Positions 40,032-49,748 of a DNA stretch of 64,000 nucleotides are shown here, piece after piece. Below the pieces are notes generated by a model that did not search any database, was not told the DNA's origin, and saw only the letters and a program-made list of their open reading frames with translations. The position numbers and the translations under genes were made by a program. The stretch lies in NCBI GenBank assembly GCA_015068325.1, contig SVKQ01000002.1, positions 1 to 64,000 of the forward strand. Reading direction: 5' to 3'. Numbering within the stretch: position 1 is the first letter of the stretch; every line of letters begins with the position of its first letter. Source of the DNA: Oscillospiraceae bacterium. GTDB taxonomy: Bacteria; Bacillota; Clostridia; Oscillospirales; Oscillospiraceae.

Positions 40032-41090
40032 ATGAAGATCGTTGTTTTGGCCGGCGGCATCAGCACGGAGCGTCATGTCTCCCTGGTCAGCGGCACCGGT
40101 GTGTGCCGGGCGCTGCGGGAGCGGGGACACCGGGCAATCCTGGTGGATATGTTCCTGGGATTGGAGAGCTATCACGGCAGACTGTCAGACATTTTTGATG
40201 CGCCGGACGGCCTGTGCGGCGACGTCCGCATCGAGACCACGGCGCCGGATCTGGAGGCCGTGCGCCGCAGCCGTGCCGACCAGAGTCCGTCCAAATTGGG
40301 CAAAGACGTGCTGGCGGTGTGTGCCATGGCGGATGTAGTGTTCCTGGCACTCCACGGCGAGTGCGGCGAGGACGGCCGCATCCAGGCGGCGCTGGATCTG
40401 CTGGGTGTGCCTTATACCGGCGCTAATTACGTGTCCAGTGGCATGGCGATGGATAAGTCCATTGCCAAGCGCTTTATGGACAGCGAGGGGATCCGCACGG
40501 CACCATGGCGTGACCTGTGGTATACCGAAGCGGACATTCCCCGCCTGGTGGAGGAACTGGAGGTGCCCTGCGCGGTGAAGATCGTCAACGGCGGCAGCTC
40601 CGTGGGTGTAGAACTGCCGGATACAAAGGAGGAACTGGAGCGGGCATTGCACAATGTGCTGCGCTATGGCCATCACGCGGTGGTGGAGAAGAAGATCCGC
40701 GGCCGGGAGCTGACGGTGGCTGTGCTGGGAGACCGGTATCTGCCGGCGGTGGAGATCATCCCCAACGGCGATTTCTTCAACTACGAGACGAAGTATCAGA
40801 GCGGCGGCGCTACCGAGGTCTGCCCGGCGCCCATCAGCGACGAGATGTGGCGCCAGATGGGCGAGATGGCGCTGAAGCTGCACCGGGCGCTGGGGCTCAG
40901 CGTCTATTCCCGTACCGATTTCCTGTTGGATGAGGAGGGGCAGGCCTGGTGCCTGGAGGTGAACACCCTGCCGGGCATGACGCCCACCAGCCTGGTGCCC
41001 AAGGAGGCCGCCGCCGTGGGGATCTCCTACGGCGAGCTGTGTGAGATCATCGTGGAGGAGTCCCTGCGGGCCAGAAAGGCGGGACGCTGA
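40032..41090 (+). CDS. ddl: D-alanine-D-alanine ligase
   Basis: 352 residues, ATP-grasp family. It makes the D-Ala-D-Ala dipeptide for peptidoglycan. Motifs: LAGGISTERHVSL at the N-terminus, ALHGECGEDG, K-I-V-N-G-G-S-S-V-G in the ATP site, and L-E-V-N-T-L-P-G-M-T-P-T-S near the end. The ATG at 40032 follows AGAGGTG. murF starts one base inside its stop, so the dipeptide-forming and dipeptide-adding enzymes are coupled. Confidence 0.96.
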   Translation: MKIVVLAGGISTERHVSLVSGTGVCRALRERGHRAILVDMFLGLESYHGRLSDIFDAPDGLCGDVRIETTAPDLEAVRRSRADQSPSKLGKDVLAVCAMADVVFLALHGECGEDGRIQAALDLLGVPYTGANYVSSGMAMDKSIAKRFMDSEGIRTAPWRDLWYTEADIPRLVEELEVPCAVKIVNGGSSVGVELPDTKEELERALHNVLRYGHHAVVEKKIRGRELTVAVLGDRYLPAVEIIPNGDFFNYETKYQSGGATEVCPAPISDEMWRQMGEMALKLHRALGLSVYSRTDFLLDEEGQAWCLEVNTLPGMTPTSLVPKEAAAVGISYGELCEIIVEESLRARKAGR

Positions 41091-42445
41091 TGTTTGCCTG
41101 TACACTGGCCGAGATCTGCGCCGCCGTGGGCGGCACGCTGCTGCAGGAGTGCGGCGGGACGATTACCTCTGTTGGCACGGACAGCCGGAAAGCTGCGGCG
41201 GGACAGCTGTTCATCCCGCTGGTCGGCGAACGTTTTGACGGGCACGATTACCTCGAAAGCGCCTTGTCAGGCGGCGCGGAGGCCTGCCTGACGGCCCGCC
41301 GCCCGGAGAGATTGCTGTCCGGCAAGGGCTATATCCTGGTAGCGGACACCATGCTGGCGCTGAAGGCGCTGTCCACCTGGTACCGGGAGAAGTTTGAGAT
41401 CCCATTCGTCCAGGTCACCGGCTCCGCGGGAAAGACCACCACCAAGGAGATGATCGCCGCTGTGCTGGGGCGTCGTTTCCGTGTGCACAAGACCCGGGAA
41501 AACCTGAACAACCTCATCGGCACACCGCTGACGCTGCTGGAGCTGGAGGAACAGCACGAGGCCGCGGTGATCGAAACGGGTATGGACCACTTTGGCCAGA
41601 TCCGCTACATGGGCCAGATGGTGCAGCCCGACTTTGCCGTCATTACCAACGTAGGCGATGCCCACGCGGAGAACCTGGGCAGCAGCCGGCAGGGCGTATT
41701 GCGGGCCAAGAGTGAGATTTTTGAAAACCTGCAGCCGGGTGGGATCGCTGTACTCAATGGAGACGACGAGCTGTTAAGGAAAATTGCTTTACGAAAAGAA
41801 ACCCTCTTTTGCGGCCGCGGAGCGAACTGCCAGGTCCGGGTGAGCCGGGTGGAGGAGCTGGGCCTCGAGGGGCTGCGCTGCACCGTGACCACCGGATGGG
41901 ACACCTACGATGTCCGCGTCGCCGCTCCCGGCGCCTATATGATCTATCCCGCCGCCATGGCCATCGCCATCGGTGAGCGGCTGGGGCTGACAAAGGATGA
42001 GATGCTCTCAGGTATCCTCGACTATCGGCCGGTGGGCTCCCGGATGCATCTGATCCGTCTGCCGGAGGACCGCCTCATCATCGACGACTGCTACAACGCA
42101 AACCCCCAGTCCATGGCTGAGGCGCTGCATTTGCTGGCGGGCACGCCCTGCCGTCACCGTCTGGCAGTACTGGGCGACATGAACGAGCTGGGTGAGCTGA
42201 GCATCAGCGCCCACCGGCGCGTAGGCGAACTGACAAAAGAGCTGAAGATTGATACCATCATCGCCATTGGTGACAAGGCAAAATACATGACAGAGACTGC
42301 GGAAAAAGGGATATACTGGTATCCTGATATCGCCGGAGCAATGGAGACGCTGCGCAGTCAGTTCACACCCGGAACGGCGGCGCTGGTGAAGGCGTCCCAC
42401 TCCATGGCATTCGAAAGAATCGTAGCGGAATTGGAAAAGCAGTAA
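41090..42445 (+). CDS. murF: UDP-N-acetylmuramoyl-tripeptide--D-alanyl-D-alanine ligase
   Basis: 451 residues. It adds D-Ala-D-Ala to the muramoyl tripeptide. Mur-ligase landmarks: substrate domain with G-T-D-S-R-K, P-loop V-T-G-S-A-G-K-T-T-T-K-E-M, E-T-G-M-D-H-F-G-Q, and I-D-D-C-Y-N-A-N-P-Q-S-M. It overlaps ddl by one base and is followed without any gap by an ABC-F gene. Confidence 0.96.
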   Translation: MFACTLAEICAAVGGTLLQECGGTITSVGTDSRKAAAGQLFIPLVGERFDGHDYLESALSGGAEACLTARRPERLLSGKGYILVADTMLALKALSTWYREKFEIPFVQVTGSAGKTTTKEMIAAVLGRRFRVHKTRENLNNLIGTPLTLLELEEQHEAAVIETGMDHFGQIRYMGQMVQPDFAVITNVGDAHAENLGSSRQGVLRAKSEIFENLQPGGIAVLNGDDELLRKIALRKETLFCGRGANCQVRVSRVEELGLEGLRCTVTTGWDTYDVRVAAPGAYMIYPAAMAIAIGERLGLTKDEMLSGILDYRPVGSRMHLIRLPEDRLIIDDCYNANPQSMAEALHLLAGTPCRHRLAVLGDMNELGELSISAHRRVGELTKELKIDTIIAIGDKAKYMTETAEKGIYWYPDIAGAMETLRSQFTPGTAALVKASHSMAFERIVAELEKQ

Positions 42446-44353
42446 ATGATCGACATCAGCGTGACCGGACTGGTCAAGTCCTTTGACCTGGAAAAGCGAA
42501 TACTGGATGGGCTGACCTTTCAGGTAGACGCCGGCGAGCGCGTGGGTCTGCTGGGCAGGAACGGCGCCGGTAAAACGACGCTGTTTCACATCCTGACCGG
42601 CGAGCTCTCCGCCGACGAGGGTGATGTGTTGATCGCCCCCGGCAGGCGTGTGGGCCTGATCTCCCAGATCCCGGTGTATCCCGCCGGTTATACGGTGGAG
42701 GACGTACTGCGCTCGGCCTTTGCCCGCATGTCCCGCTTGCAGGAGGAGATGGACACACTGGCGGAGCGGATGGCGGGCGGTGAGAGCGACGTGGGTCTTC
42801 TAAAGCACTATGGAGACCTCACCGCCCGTTTTGAGGGACTGGGCGGCTACGACACCGATACAGCGGTGAACAAGGTGGCCAACGGCCTGTCCATCAGCAC
42901 CGATATGCGCAGCCGCCTGTTCGATGAGCTTTCCGGCGGAGAGAAGACCCGGGTCAACCTGGGCCGTCTGATCCTGGAGGATACGGATATCCTGCTGCTG
43001 GACGAGCCCACCAACCACCTGGACCTGCAGGCCACCGAATGGCTGGAGGACTACCTGACCCGCTTCCGGGGCACGGTGGTGTCCATCTCCCACGACCGCT
43101 ATTTCCTGGACCGCACGGTGCAGCGCATCATCGAGATCGAGGGCGGAAAGGCGGCCTTTTACAGCGGCAACTACAGCTTTTATGCCATCGAGAAGGAGCG
43201 CCGCTATCAGGAGCGGATGAAGCAATACCTGAAGGAGCAGGCCAAGATCCAGCAGCTGGAAAAGGCTGCTGAGCAGCTGCGGCTGTGGGCCTTTCAGGGT
43301 ATGGACAAGACATATCGCCGCGCTGTCTCCATGGAGAAGCGCATCGAGCGGATGCGCACCGTGGAAAAGCCCACAAAGGCCCGGAAGATGGACGCACGCT
43401 TTGCCAGCCGGGAATTCCGGGGCGACGAGGTGCTGCAGATCAAGGGGCTGACCAAGGCTTTCGGCGCTCACACGCTGTTTTCGGACATCTATCTGCGCGT
43501 GACCGGCGGCGAGCGCATCGCTCTGCTGGGGGAGAACGGCACTGGTAAGACCACGTTGCTGAACATGATCGTGGGGCGCGAGGGAGCCGACAGCGGTTCG
43601 GTACGCCAGGGCCCTGCCGTCCGCACGGCCTATCTGGAGCAGGTGATCCGCTTTGACCACCCTGAGCGCTCGCTGGTGGACACCATGCTCTACGAAAAGC
43701 GGAACATGACGCCCCAGAGCGCCCGCAACCGCCTGGCGGCGTATCAGTTTCAGGGCGAGGACGTGTTCAAGAGCGTCAGCGTGCTATCCGGCGGCGAGCT
43801 GAGCCGCCTGCGACTGTGTATGCTGATGGACGAGGAGATCAATTTTCTCATCCTGGACGAGCCCACCAACCATCTGGACATCGCCGCCCGTGAGTGGATC
43901 GAGGAGGCGGTGGAGGCCTATGACGGCACGCTGTTGTTCGTCAGCCATGATCGCTATTTCATCAACCGTTTCGCCACCCGGATCTGGGAGTTGGCGGAGG
44001 GCACCATACACGACTACCCCATGGGCTTTGCCCAATACCACGCGGCCAAGGATGAGGAGCGCCGTGCTTCGCCCGCCGCGCCGGCGGCGGTCAAGCGGCG
44101 CGATACCCGCACGGGGCGCGGCAGCCGAAGCCGGCAGGCTGTCCGAAAGCAACTGACCATCTGCGAGAGTACCATTGCCCGACTGGAATCGTCCGCCGCG
44201 GCGCTGGATGAGGAGATGGTCGTCCACGGCAGCGATGTGGACAAGCTGGCGGAGCTGTACCGGCAGAAGCAGGACGTGGAAGCCCGGCTGGAGGAGGAGC
44301 TGCTCCGCTGGGAGGAACTGTCCGCCCGACTGGAGGAGACGGAGAGTATCTGA
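42446..44353 (+). CDS. ABC-F family ATPase
   Basis: 635 residues with two ABC domains and no membrane segment: Walker A GRNGAGKTT (about 34-42) and GENGTGKTT, signatures L-S-G-G-E-K-T-R and L-S-G-G-E-L-S-R, both Walker B sites L-D-E-P-T-N-H-L-D. A charged linker joins the halves, and a C-terminal basic, coiled-coil tail (RRDTRTGRGSRSRQ, then RLEEELLRWEELSARL) resembles the Uup/YfmR type. ABC-F proteins act on the ribosome; translation-quality or resistance roles cannot be separated from sequence. The ATG follows the murF stop directly. Confidence 0.9.
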   Translation: MIDISVTGLVKSFDLEKRILDGLTFQVDAGERVGLLGRNGAGKTTLFHILTGELSADEGDVLIAPGRRVGLISQIPVYPAGYTVEDVLRSAFARMSRLQEEMDTLAERMAGGESDVGLLKHYGDLTARFEGLGGYDTDTAVNKVANGLSISTDMRSRLFDELSGGEKTRVNLGRLILEDTDILLLDEPTNHLDLQATEWLEDYLTRFRGTVVSISHDRYFLDRTVQRIIEIEGGKAAFYSGNYSFYAIEKERRYQERMKQYLKEQAKIQQLEKAAEQLRLWAFQGMDKTYRRAVSMEKRIERMRTVEKPTKARKMDARFASREFRGDEVLQIKGLTKAFGAHTLFSDIYLRVTGGERIALLGENGTGKTTLLNMIVGREGADSGSVRQGPAVRTAYLEQVIRFDHPERSLVDTMLYEKRNMTPQSARNRLAAYQFQGEDVFKSVSVLSGGELSRLRLCMLMDEEINFLILDEPTNHLDIAAREWIEEAVEAYDGTLLFVSHDRYFINRFATRIWELAEGTIHDYPMGFAQYHAAKDEERRASPAAPAAVKRRDTRTGRGSRSRQAVRKQLTICESTIARLESSAAALDEEMVVHGSDVDKLAELYRQKQDVEARLEEELLRWEELSARLEETESI

Positions 44354-44371
44354 CAGAGCAGGAGAATGACC

Positions 44372-44857
44372 ATGAGCGATATCCTTTGCATGTATTATTC
44401 CCGCACCGGCAATACCCGCATGGCCGTCAAAGAGATCGCTGCGGCGCTGGATGCCGAGGTGGTGCGCATCACCGACGGGGTGGATTACAACGGTTGGGGC
44501 GGCTACGTTCGGGCCGGCATGGAGGCCATGCGTCGTTCCACCCATTCACTCAAGCCTTACAGCACGGAGAAGGAACTAAGCGAATACCGGCTGGTGATTC
44601 TGGGTACGCCCGTGTGGGCAGGCCGCTGCTGTGCGCCGATCCGGGGCTTTTTGAAGCGCCGCGGACTGGAGTTGGAGCGGGTAGCCTATGTGTTGACCCG
44701 GGGCGGCGACCGTCGCTGTGAGGAGATCTTCAGCCAGATGGACCAGTATACGGCGCAAAAGCATCTGCTGGATGTGTCGCTGCGGACGGACAGCGTGGGC
44801 TACGCGTTCTGGCGGGACAAGTTCATCCAGGACGTGAAGCGCTATATGGAGCAGTGA
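44372..44857 (+). CDS. Flavodoxin
   Basis: 161 residues. The FMN-phosphate loop is Y-Y-S-R-T-G-N-T-R at the N-terminus, and the later G-T-P-V-W-A-G-R-C loop stacks on the flavin ring, as in long-chain flavodoxin-like proteins. It is a soluble one-electron carrier or quinone/flavin reductase. The Met at 44372 is chosen since CAGGAG lies seven bases before it; the upstream ATG at 44366 is too close. Confidence 0.9.
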   Translation: MSDILCMYYSRTGNTRMAVKEIAAALDAEVVRITDGVDYNGWGGYVRAGMEAMRRSTHSLKPYSTEKELSEYRLVILGTPVWAGRCCAPIRGFLKRRGLELERVAYVLTRGGDRRCEEIFSQMDQYTAQKHLLDVSLRTDSVGYAFWRDKFIQDVKRYMEQ

Positions 44858-44869
44858 GGGGACCCTGTT

Positions 44870-45976
44870 ATGGACGAGAAACTGGTACAGATCGAAGAGC
44901 GGCTGAGTGAGATTGAGCGTCAGCTGGCTGATCCGGCGGTATACGGCGACCGGGAAAAACTGGCCGCCCTCAGCCGGGAGCAGAAGGAGCTGCAGCCGGT
45001 AGTGGATACTTGGCGTGCGCTGCGCCGCGCCAGAGGCGACCAGGCCGATGCGCAGGCTATGCTGTCCGACCCGGAGCTGCGCCAGCTGGCTCAGGAGGAG
45101 TTGGTCGCGGCGAAGGCCGAGTCGGAGCGGCTGCAGGAGGAACTGAAGCGTCTGCTGCTGCCCCGAGACCCCAATGACGACAAGAACGTGATCCTGGAGA
45201 TCCGCGCCGGTATCGGCGGGGAGGAGGGCGCTCTCTTTGCCGCCGACCTGCTGCGGATGTACACCATGTACGCCGAGCGGAAGGGCTTTACCCTGACGGT
45301 AGTCAGCGAGAGTATGACAGAATTGGGCGGCGTCAAGGAGGCCGTGGCCACCGTGGAGGGCAGCGGCGCCTGGTCCCGGCTGAAGTTCGAGGCCGGCACC
45401 CACCGGGTCCAGCGGATTCCGGAGACGGAGGCCTCCGGCCGGATCCAGACATCCGCCGCCACCGTGGCCGTCATGCCGGAGGCGGAGGAGGTGGAGTTCA
45501 CCATCGACCCCAGGGATCTGCAGATCGACACATATCGCTCCTCCGGCGCCGGCGGACAGCACGTCAACAAGACCGAGTCCGCCATCCGCATCACACACCT
45601 GCCCACCGGCACGGTGGTGGAGTGCCAGGATGAGCGCAGTCAATACAAGAACAAGGACCGGGCCATGAAGATCCTGCGCGCCCGGCTATATGAGGCTGAG
45701 CGGGAGAAGCAGGATGCCGCCATCGCCGCCCGGCGCAGGACGCAGGTGGGCAGCGGTGACCGCAGCGGCAAGATCCGCACCTACAACTTCCCGCAGAACC
45801 GGGTCACCGACCACCGGCTGACAGGGGAAAACAAAAACTTCAATATCGCCGCCGTCATCAACGGCGATCTGGACGCGCTGATCGACGCCCTGACCCTGAG
45901 CGATCAGGCGGAGAAGCTGCGATCTGAAAACAAGGAGGATTCATACCATGCTGGAAGCAAAGAAGAAACTCTATGA
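44870..45976 (+). CDS. prfA: Peptide chain release factor 1
   Basis: 368 residues. The G-G-Q motif ([14 protein letters not shown]) triggers peptide release; the codon-recognition tripeptide is P-E-T (usually P-A-T/P-V-T) in [12 protein letters not shown]. It reads UAA and UAG. The C-terminal tail [15 protein letters not shown] overlaps the next gene by 29 bases, so the last residues are dictated partly by the LUD gene start. Confidence 0.95.
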   Translation: MDEKLVQIEERLSEIERQLADPAVYGDREKLAALSREQKELQPVVDTWRALRRARGDQADAQAMLSDPELRQLAQEELVAAKAESERLQEELKRLLLPRDPNDDKNVILEIRAGIGGEEGALFAADLLRMYTMYAERKGFTLTVVSESMTELGGVKEAVATVEGSGAWSRLKFEAGTHRVQRIPETEASGRIQTSAATVAVMPEAEEVEFTIDPRDLQIDTYRSSGAGGQHVNKTESAIRITHLPTGTVVECQDERSQYKNKDRAMKILRARLYEAEREKQDAAIAARRRTQVGSGDRSGKIRTYNFPQNRVTDHRLTGENKNFNIAAVINGDLDALIDALTLSDQAEKLRSENKEDSYHAGSKEETL

Positions 45977-46583
45977 CAAATCCGGACCCAATGTGGTCAA
46001 GGCGCTGCGCAGCCGCTATTTCGAGGCGTATTACTGCTCCACCGGCGCCGAGGCCGTGGAAAAAGTGCTGGAGCTGATTCCCACGGAGGCGGAGGTGGGC
46101 TGGGGCGGCAGCATGACGGTGGACGCCCTGGGCATCAAGGAGGCCCTCTACAGCCGCGGCCAGAAGATGCTGGACCGTGACAGGGTCCCGCCTGAGAAAC
46201 GGTGGGAGACCATGCGCCGTACTCTGACCAGCGACGTGTTTCTGATGAGCAGCAACGCCGTCACCGAGGACGGCCAGTTGTTCAACATCGACGGCAACGG
46301 CAACCGCGTGGGCGCTCTGTGCTTCGGCCCCGACAGCGTGGTCGTGGTGGTGGGCATGAACAAGGTGGTGCCGGATCTGGCGGCGGCTTATGCCCGTGTG
46401 CGGCATCTGGCGGCCCCCGCCAACGCCCAGCGCTTTGATATCACCACCCCCTGCGGCGTCAACGGCCAGTGCGCCGACTGCAAGAGTCCCCAGAGCATCT
46501 GTGCTTCCATGGTGGCCACCCGCCTGTGTAAGCCCACCGGGCGCATCAAGGTAGTACTGGTGGGAGAGGATCTGGGCTTTTAA
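45948..46583 (+). CDS. LUD-domain (LutC/DUF162-like) protein
   Basis: 211 residues. The LUD domain features [10 protein letters not shown] near residue 48, [10 protein letters not shown] and [17 protein letters not shown]-terminal cysteine group ([17 protein letters not shown]) suggests a metal or FeS site. Relatives take part in lactate utilisation, but no lutA/lutB is nearby, so this stand-alone form has unknown substrate. AAGGAGG precedes the ATG, which lies within prfA. Confidence 0.88.
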   Translation: MLEAKKKLYDKSGPNVVKALRSRYFEAYYCSTGAEAVEKVLELIPTEAEVGWGGSMTVDALGIKEALYSRGQKMLDRDRVPPEKRWETMRRTLTSDVFLMSSNAVTEDGQLFNIDGNGNRVGALCFGPDSVVVVVGMNKVVPDLAAAYARVRHLAAPANAQRFDITTPCGVNGQCADCKSPQSICASMVATRLCKPTGRIKVVLVGEDLGF

Positions 46584-46611
46584 AAGCCGGGCTGGAAAGG
46601 AAACGCTTTCA

Positions 46612-48243
46612 TTGGAAACAAAAGTTTTCCGTCCCGGTCCTGACCGGGACGATATCGCCGCGGCGGCGGAGATCATCCGGTCCGGCGGCCTGCTGGGAAT
46701 CCCCACTGAGACTGTCTACGGACTGGGCGCCGATGCGCTGAACGAGGCGGCCGTGGCACGGATCTTCCAAGCCAAGGGCCGCCCCCAGGACAACCCACTG
46801 ATCCTCCATGTGCCGTCGGTGTCATGGCTGGAGCGGTATTGCCGGGATGTGCCACCCTCAGCCTATGCGCTGGCGGAGCGGTTTTGGCCCGGACCACTGA
46901 CCATGATATTGCCCCGGCGGGAGAATGTGCCCCTGCGCACCACCGGCGGGCTGGATACGGTGGGCGTCCGCTGTCCGGATCATCCGCTGACGCTGGCCAT
47001 CATCGAGGCCGCCGGTGTGCCTGTCGCCGCGCCCAGCGGCAACCTCTCCGGTCGTCCCAGCCCTACCACCGCCGCCCACATGCTACAGGATATGGACGGC
47101 AGGATCGACGCAATTGTGGACGGCGGTCCCTGCCGCGTGGGAGTAGAGAGCACCATCATCGACCTGACGGTGTCGCCGCCCCGCCTGCTGCGCCCCGGCG
47201 GCCTGCCGCTGGAGGAGCTGCGGCAGGTGCTGGGTGACATAGCCGTGGACGGAGCCGTGACCCACCGGATGGATGAGGGGGAGCATCCCCGTGCACCCGG
47301 CATGAAGTACCGCCATTATGCGCCCCATGCGCCGGTGACGGCGGTCGTCGGCGGCGCCGGCCGTTCAGCGGCGTACATACAGGCCCGGTTGGGCCAAAAG
47401 GACGGCGTGATCTGTTTTGATGAGTACGCCGGGCTGTTTGCGGGCCATGTGGTCCACACGCTGGGCCCGGCGGCGGATCGGCGTGCCCAGGCGCAGCATG
47501 TGTTCGATGCGCTGCGCACCTTTGACGAAACCGATGTGCCCCACATCTATGCTCAGTGTCCGGACGATGCCGGGCTGGGTCTGGCGGTGGGCAACCGGTT
47601 GAAGAAGGCGGCCGGCTTCCACGTGGTGGATGCCGGGCCCCTGGTCATCGGCCTCACCGGACCCACCGGAGCGGGGAAGACCAGCGCTCTGCTGGCGCTG
47701 GAGCGTCTGGGGGGCTGTGTGCTGGACTGCGATGCCATCTATCACCGGCTGCTGCAGACGGATGCGGTGCTGCGCGGCGAGCTGACCGCCGCCTTCGGCG
47801 AGGTGTTCAACGAGGACGGGCTGGACCGGCAGCGGCTGGGCAAGCTGGTATTTTCGGATCCGGCCGCCATGGAACGGCTCAACCGTATCGTGTTCCGCCA
47901 CATGTCCGTCGCCGTGCGGGAACGGCTGGACACCGCATCTGAATCGGTGGTGGGTGTCGACGCCATCAACCTGTTCGAGAGCGGGCTGGACGCCATGTGC
48001 CGGCGGACGGTGGGGCTGCTGGCACCGGTGGAGGACCGCGTCCGCCGGATCATGGCCCGGGACGACATCAGCGAGGAATATGCCCGGCTGCGGATCGCCG
48101 CCCAGAAGGATGATGATTTCTACCGGACGCACTGCACGGATATCCTGGTCAACGACGTGGCGTCGGCAGAGGAATTTGAGGAGAGGGCGTATGCGTTCTT
48201 CTCCGTTCTGATCAAGAAATGCAAGGAGGAAAGCGACCAATGA
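46612..48243 (+). CDS. Fusion of L-threonylcarbamoyladenylate synthase (Sua5/TsaC) and dephospho-CoA kinase (CoaE)
   Basis: 543 residues from a TTG start. Residues about 1-345 are a full-length Sua5: the YrdC domain (IPTETVYGLGADA, QAKGRPQDNPLILHV, APSGNLSGRPSPT) and the C-terminal Sua5 domain beginning A-P-G-M-K-Y-R-H-Y-A-P. Residues about 346-540 are CoaE: P-loop L-T-G-P-T-G-A-G-K-T-S, L-D-C-D-A-I-Y-H, and V-N-D-V-A-S. One chain thus joins the first step of tRNA t6A synthesis with the last step of coenzyme A synthesis. No stop or ribosome site is seen between them. The M18 gene overlaps its end by four bases. Confidence 0.9.
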   Translation: METKVFRPGPDRDDIAAAAEIIRSGGLLGIPTETVYGLGADALNEAAVARIFQAKGRPQDNPLILHVPSVSWLERYCRDVPPSAYALAERFWPGPLTMILPRRENVPLRTTGGLDTVGVRCPDHPLTLAIIEAAGVPVAAPSGNLSGRPSPTTAAHMLQDMDGRIDAIVDGGPCRVGVESTIIDLTVSPPRLLRPGGLPLEELRQVLGDIAVDGAVTHRMDEGEHPRAPGMKYRHYAPHAPVTAVVGGAGRSAAYIQARLGQKDGVICFDEYAGLFAGHVVHTLGPAADRRAQAQHVFDALRTFDETDVPHIYAQCPDDAGLGLAVGNRLKKAAGFHVVDAGPLVIGLTGPTGAGKTSALLALERLGGCVLDCDAIYHRLLQTDAVLRGELTAAFGEVFNEDGLDRQRLGKLVFSDPAAMERLNRIVFRHMSVAVRERLDTASESVVGVDAINLFESGLDAMCRRTVGLLAPVEDRVRRIMARDDISEEYARLRIAAQKDDDFYRTHCTDILVNDVASAEEFEERAYAFFSVLIKKCKEESDQ

Positions 48244-49634
48244 GTGAAGAGATGAAGAGCCGCAAGGAAAAGGTGCTGTCCAACGTGAAGAACGGCTATG
48301 ACCGCATCGGGGAGGACGAACTGCAGACCATGGAGGAGTATTGCCGTGTGTACAAGGATTACCTGGACCGCGGCAAGACGGAGCGCCTGTGTGTCAAGCG
48401 CACCGTGGAGCTGGCGGAGGCCGCCGGCTTCGTGGCCTACCGGAGGGGCATGGAGCTGCGGCCTGGCGCCCGGGTGTACACCGTCAACCGCGGCAAAGCC
48501 ATCATGCTGGCCGTGATCGGCCGCAGATCCCTGGCCGAGGGCTGCCAGATCACTGCCTCCCACATCGACTCCCCGCGGCTGGACGTCAAGCCCATCCCCC
48601 TCTATGAGGACGATGGAATGGCCTATTTCAAGACCCACTATTACGGCGGTATCCGCAAGTACCAGTGGGTCACCGTGCCGCTGGAGCTGCGGGGCGTGGT
48701 GGCCCTGAAGGATGGCACCGTGACGGAGGTGGCCCTGGGCGAGGGCGACGAGCCCAAGTATGTCATTACCGATCTGCTGCCCCATCTGGGCGGCGAGCAG
48801 GGCAAGAAACCCCTCAACGAGGCTATCCCCGGAGAGAACCTGAACATTCTGCTGGGCAGCCGCCCCGTAGGCGAGGCGGGCGAGAGCGACCGGGTGAAGC
48901 TGAACGTGATGGAAAAGCTGCATGAGAAGTACGGCATCACAGAGGACGACTTCGCCTCCGCCGAGCTGGAGGCCGTGCCAGCCGCCAACGCCACCGACAT
49001 CGGCCTGGATGCCAGCCTGATCGGCGCCTACGGTCACGACGACCGTGTGTGCGGTTTTGCCGGGCTGCAGGCGCTGCTGGATCTTGATATCCCCGCCAAG
49101 ACCGCCGTGTGCGTGCTGGCCGACAAGGAGGAAATCGGCTCCATGGGCGTTACGGGCATGCAGTCTGCTGCCTTTGACACATTTATCAACGACCTGTGCG
49201 ACGGGCAGGACGTGCTGCTGCGCCAGTGCTACGAGAATGCCTTCTGCCTGAGCACCGACGTGACTGCCGCTTACGACCCCAGCTTCCCGGAGGTCTATGA
49301 GAAGCGCAACTCTGCCCATATCAACTTTGGCCTGGGCCTGTGCAAGTATACCGGCGCCCGAGGCAAGTCCGGCTCCAGCGACGCCGGCGCCGAGACGGTG
49401 GCCTATGTCCGCCGTGTACTGGATGAGAAGGACGTGGTGTGGCAGATCAGTGAACTGGGCCGGGTGGACGCCGGCGGCGGCGGCACCGTGGCTCAGTACA
49501 TGGCCAACCGCAACATCGCCACATTGGACGCCGGCGTGCCGGTGCTGAGCATGCACGCCCCCTTCGAGGTGGTCAGCAAGCTGGACGCATATATGACCTA
49601 TAAGGGCTGTAAGGCCGTCTATGAGGTGGAATAA
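48240..49634 (+). CDS. M18 family aminopeptidase
   Basis: 464 residues from the ATG overlapping the previous stop (AAGGAGG upstream). M18 zinc peptidase motifs: A-S-H-I-D-S-P-R, A-Y-G-H-D-D-R-V, D-K-E-E-I-G-S-M-G-V-T-G, S-T-D-V-T-A and a final S-M-H-A-P-F-E. It is a cytosolic dodecameric aminopeptidase preferring acidic or neutral N-terminal residues (family knowledge). Confidence 0.93.
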   Translation: MSEEMKSRKEKVLSNVKNGYDRIGEDELQTMEEYCRVYKDYLDRGKTERLCVKRTVELAEAAGFVAYRRGMELRPGARVYTVNRGKAIMLAVIGRRSLAEGCQITASHIDSPRLDVKPIPLYEDDGMAYFKTHYYGGIRKYQWVTVPLELRGVVALKDGTVTEVALGEGDEPKYVITDLLPHLGGEQGKKPLNEAIPGENLNILLGSRPVGEAGESDRVKLNVMEKLHEKYGITEDDFASAELEAVPAANATDIGLDASLIGAYGHDDRVCGFAGLQALLDLDIPAKTAVCVLADKEEIGSMGVTGMQSAAFDTFINDLCDGQDVLLRQCYENAFCLSTDVTAAYDPSFPEVYEKRNSAHINFGLGLCKYTGARGKSGSSDAGAETVAYVRRVLDEKDVVWQISELGRVDAGGGGTVAQYMANRNIATLDAGVPVLSMHAPFEVVSKLDAYMTYKGCKAVYEVE

Positions 49635-49660
49635 GAGCGCATAAGAGCGTTATAAAGAGC

Positions 49661-49692
49661 AAAAAACCGGGGAGATGTCTCTCCGGTTTTTT
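49661..49692. terminator. Intrinsic terminator after the M18 gene
   Basis: AAAAAACCGGGGAGA pairs with TCTCTCCGGTTTTTT around a two-base loop with one offset. Confidence 0.85.
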
Positions 49693-49748
49693 GTGCGCGC
49701 GCATAAACGGCGCGCCGCCGTGCACCCTAGACGAAAAGGAGGGTGCGT

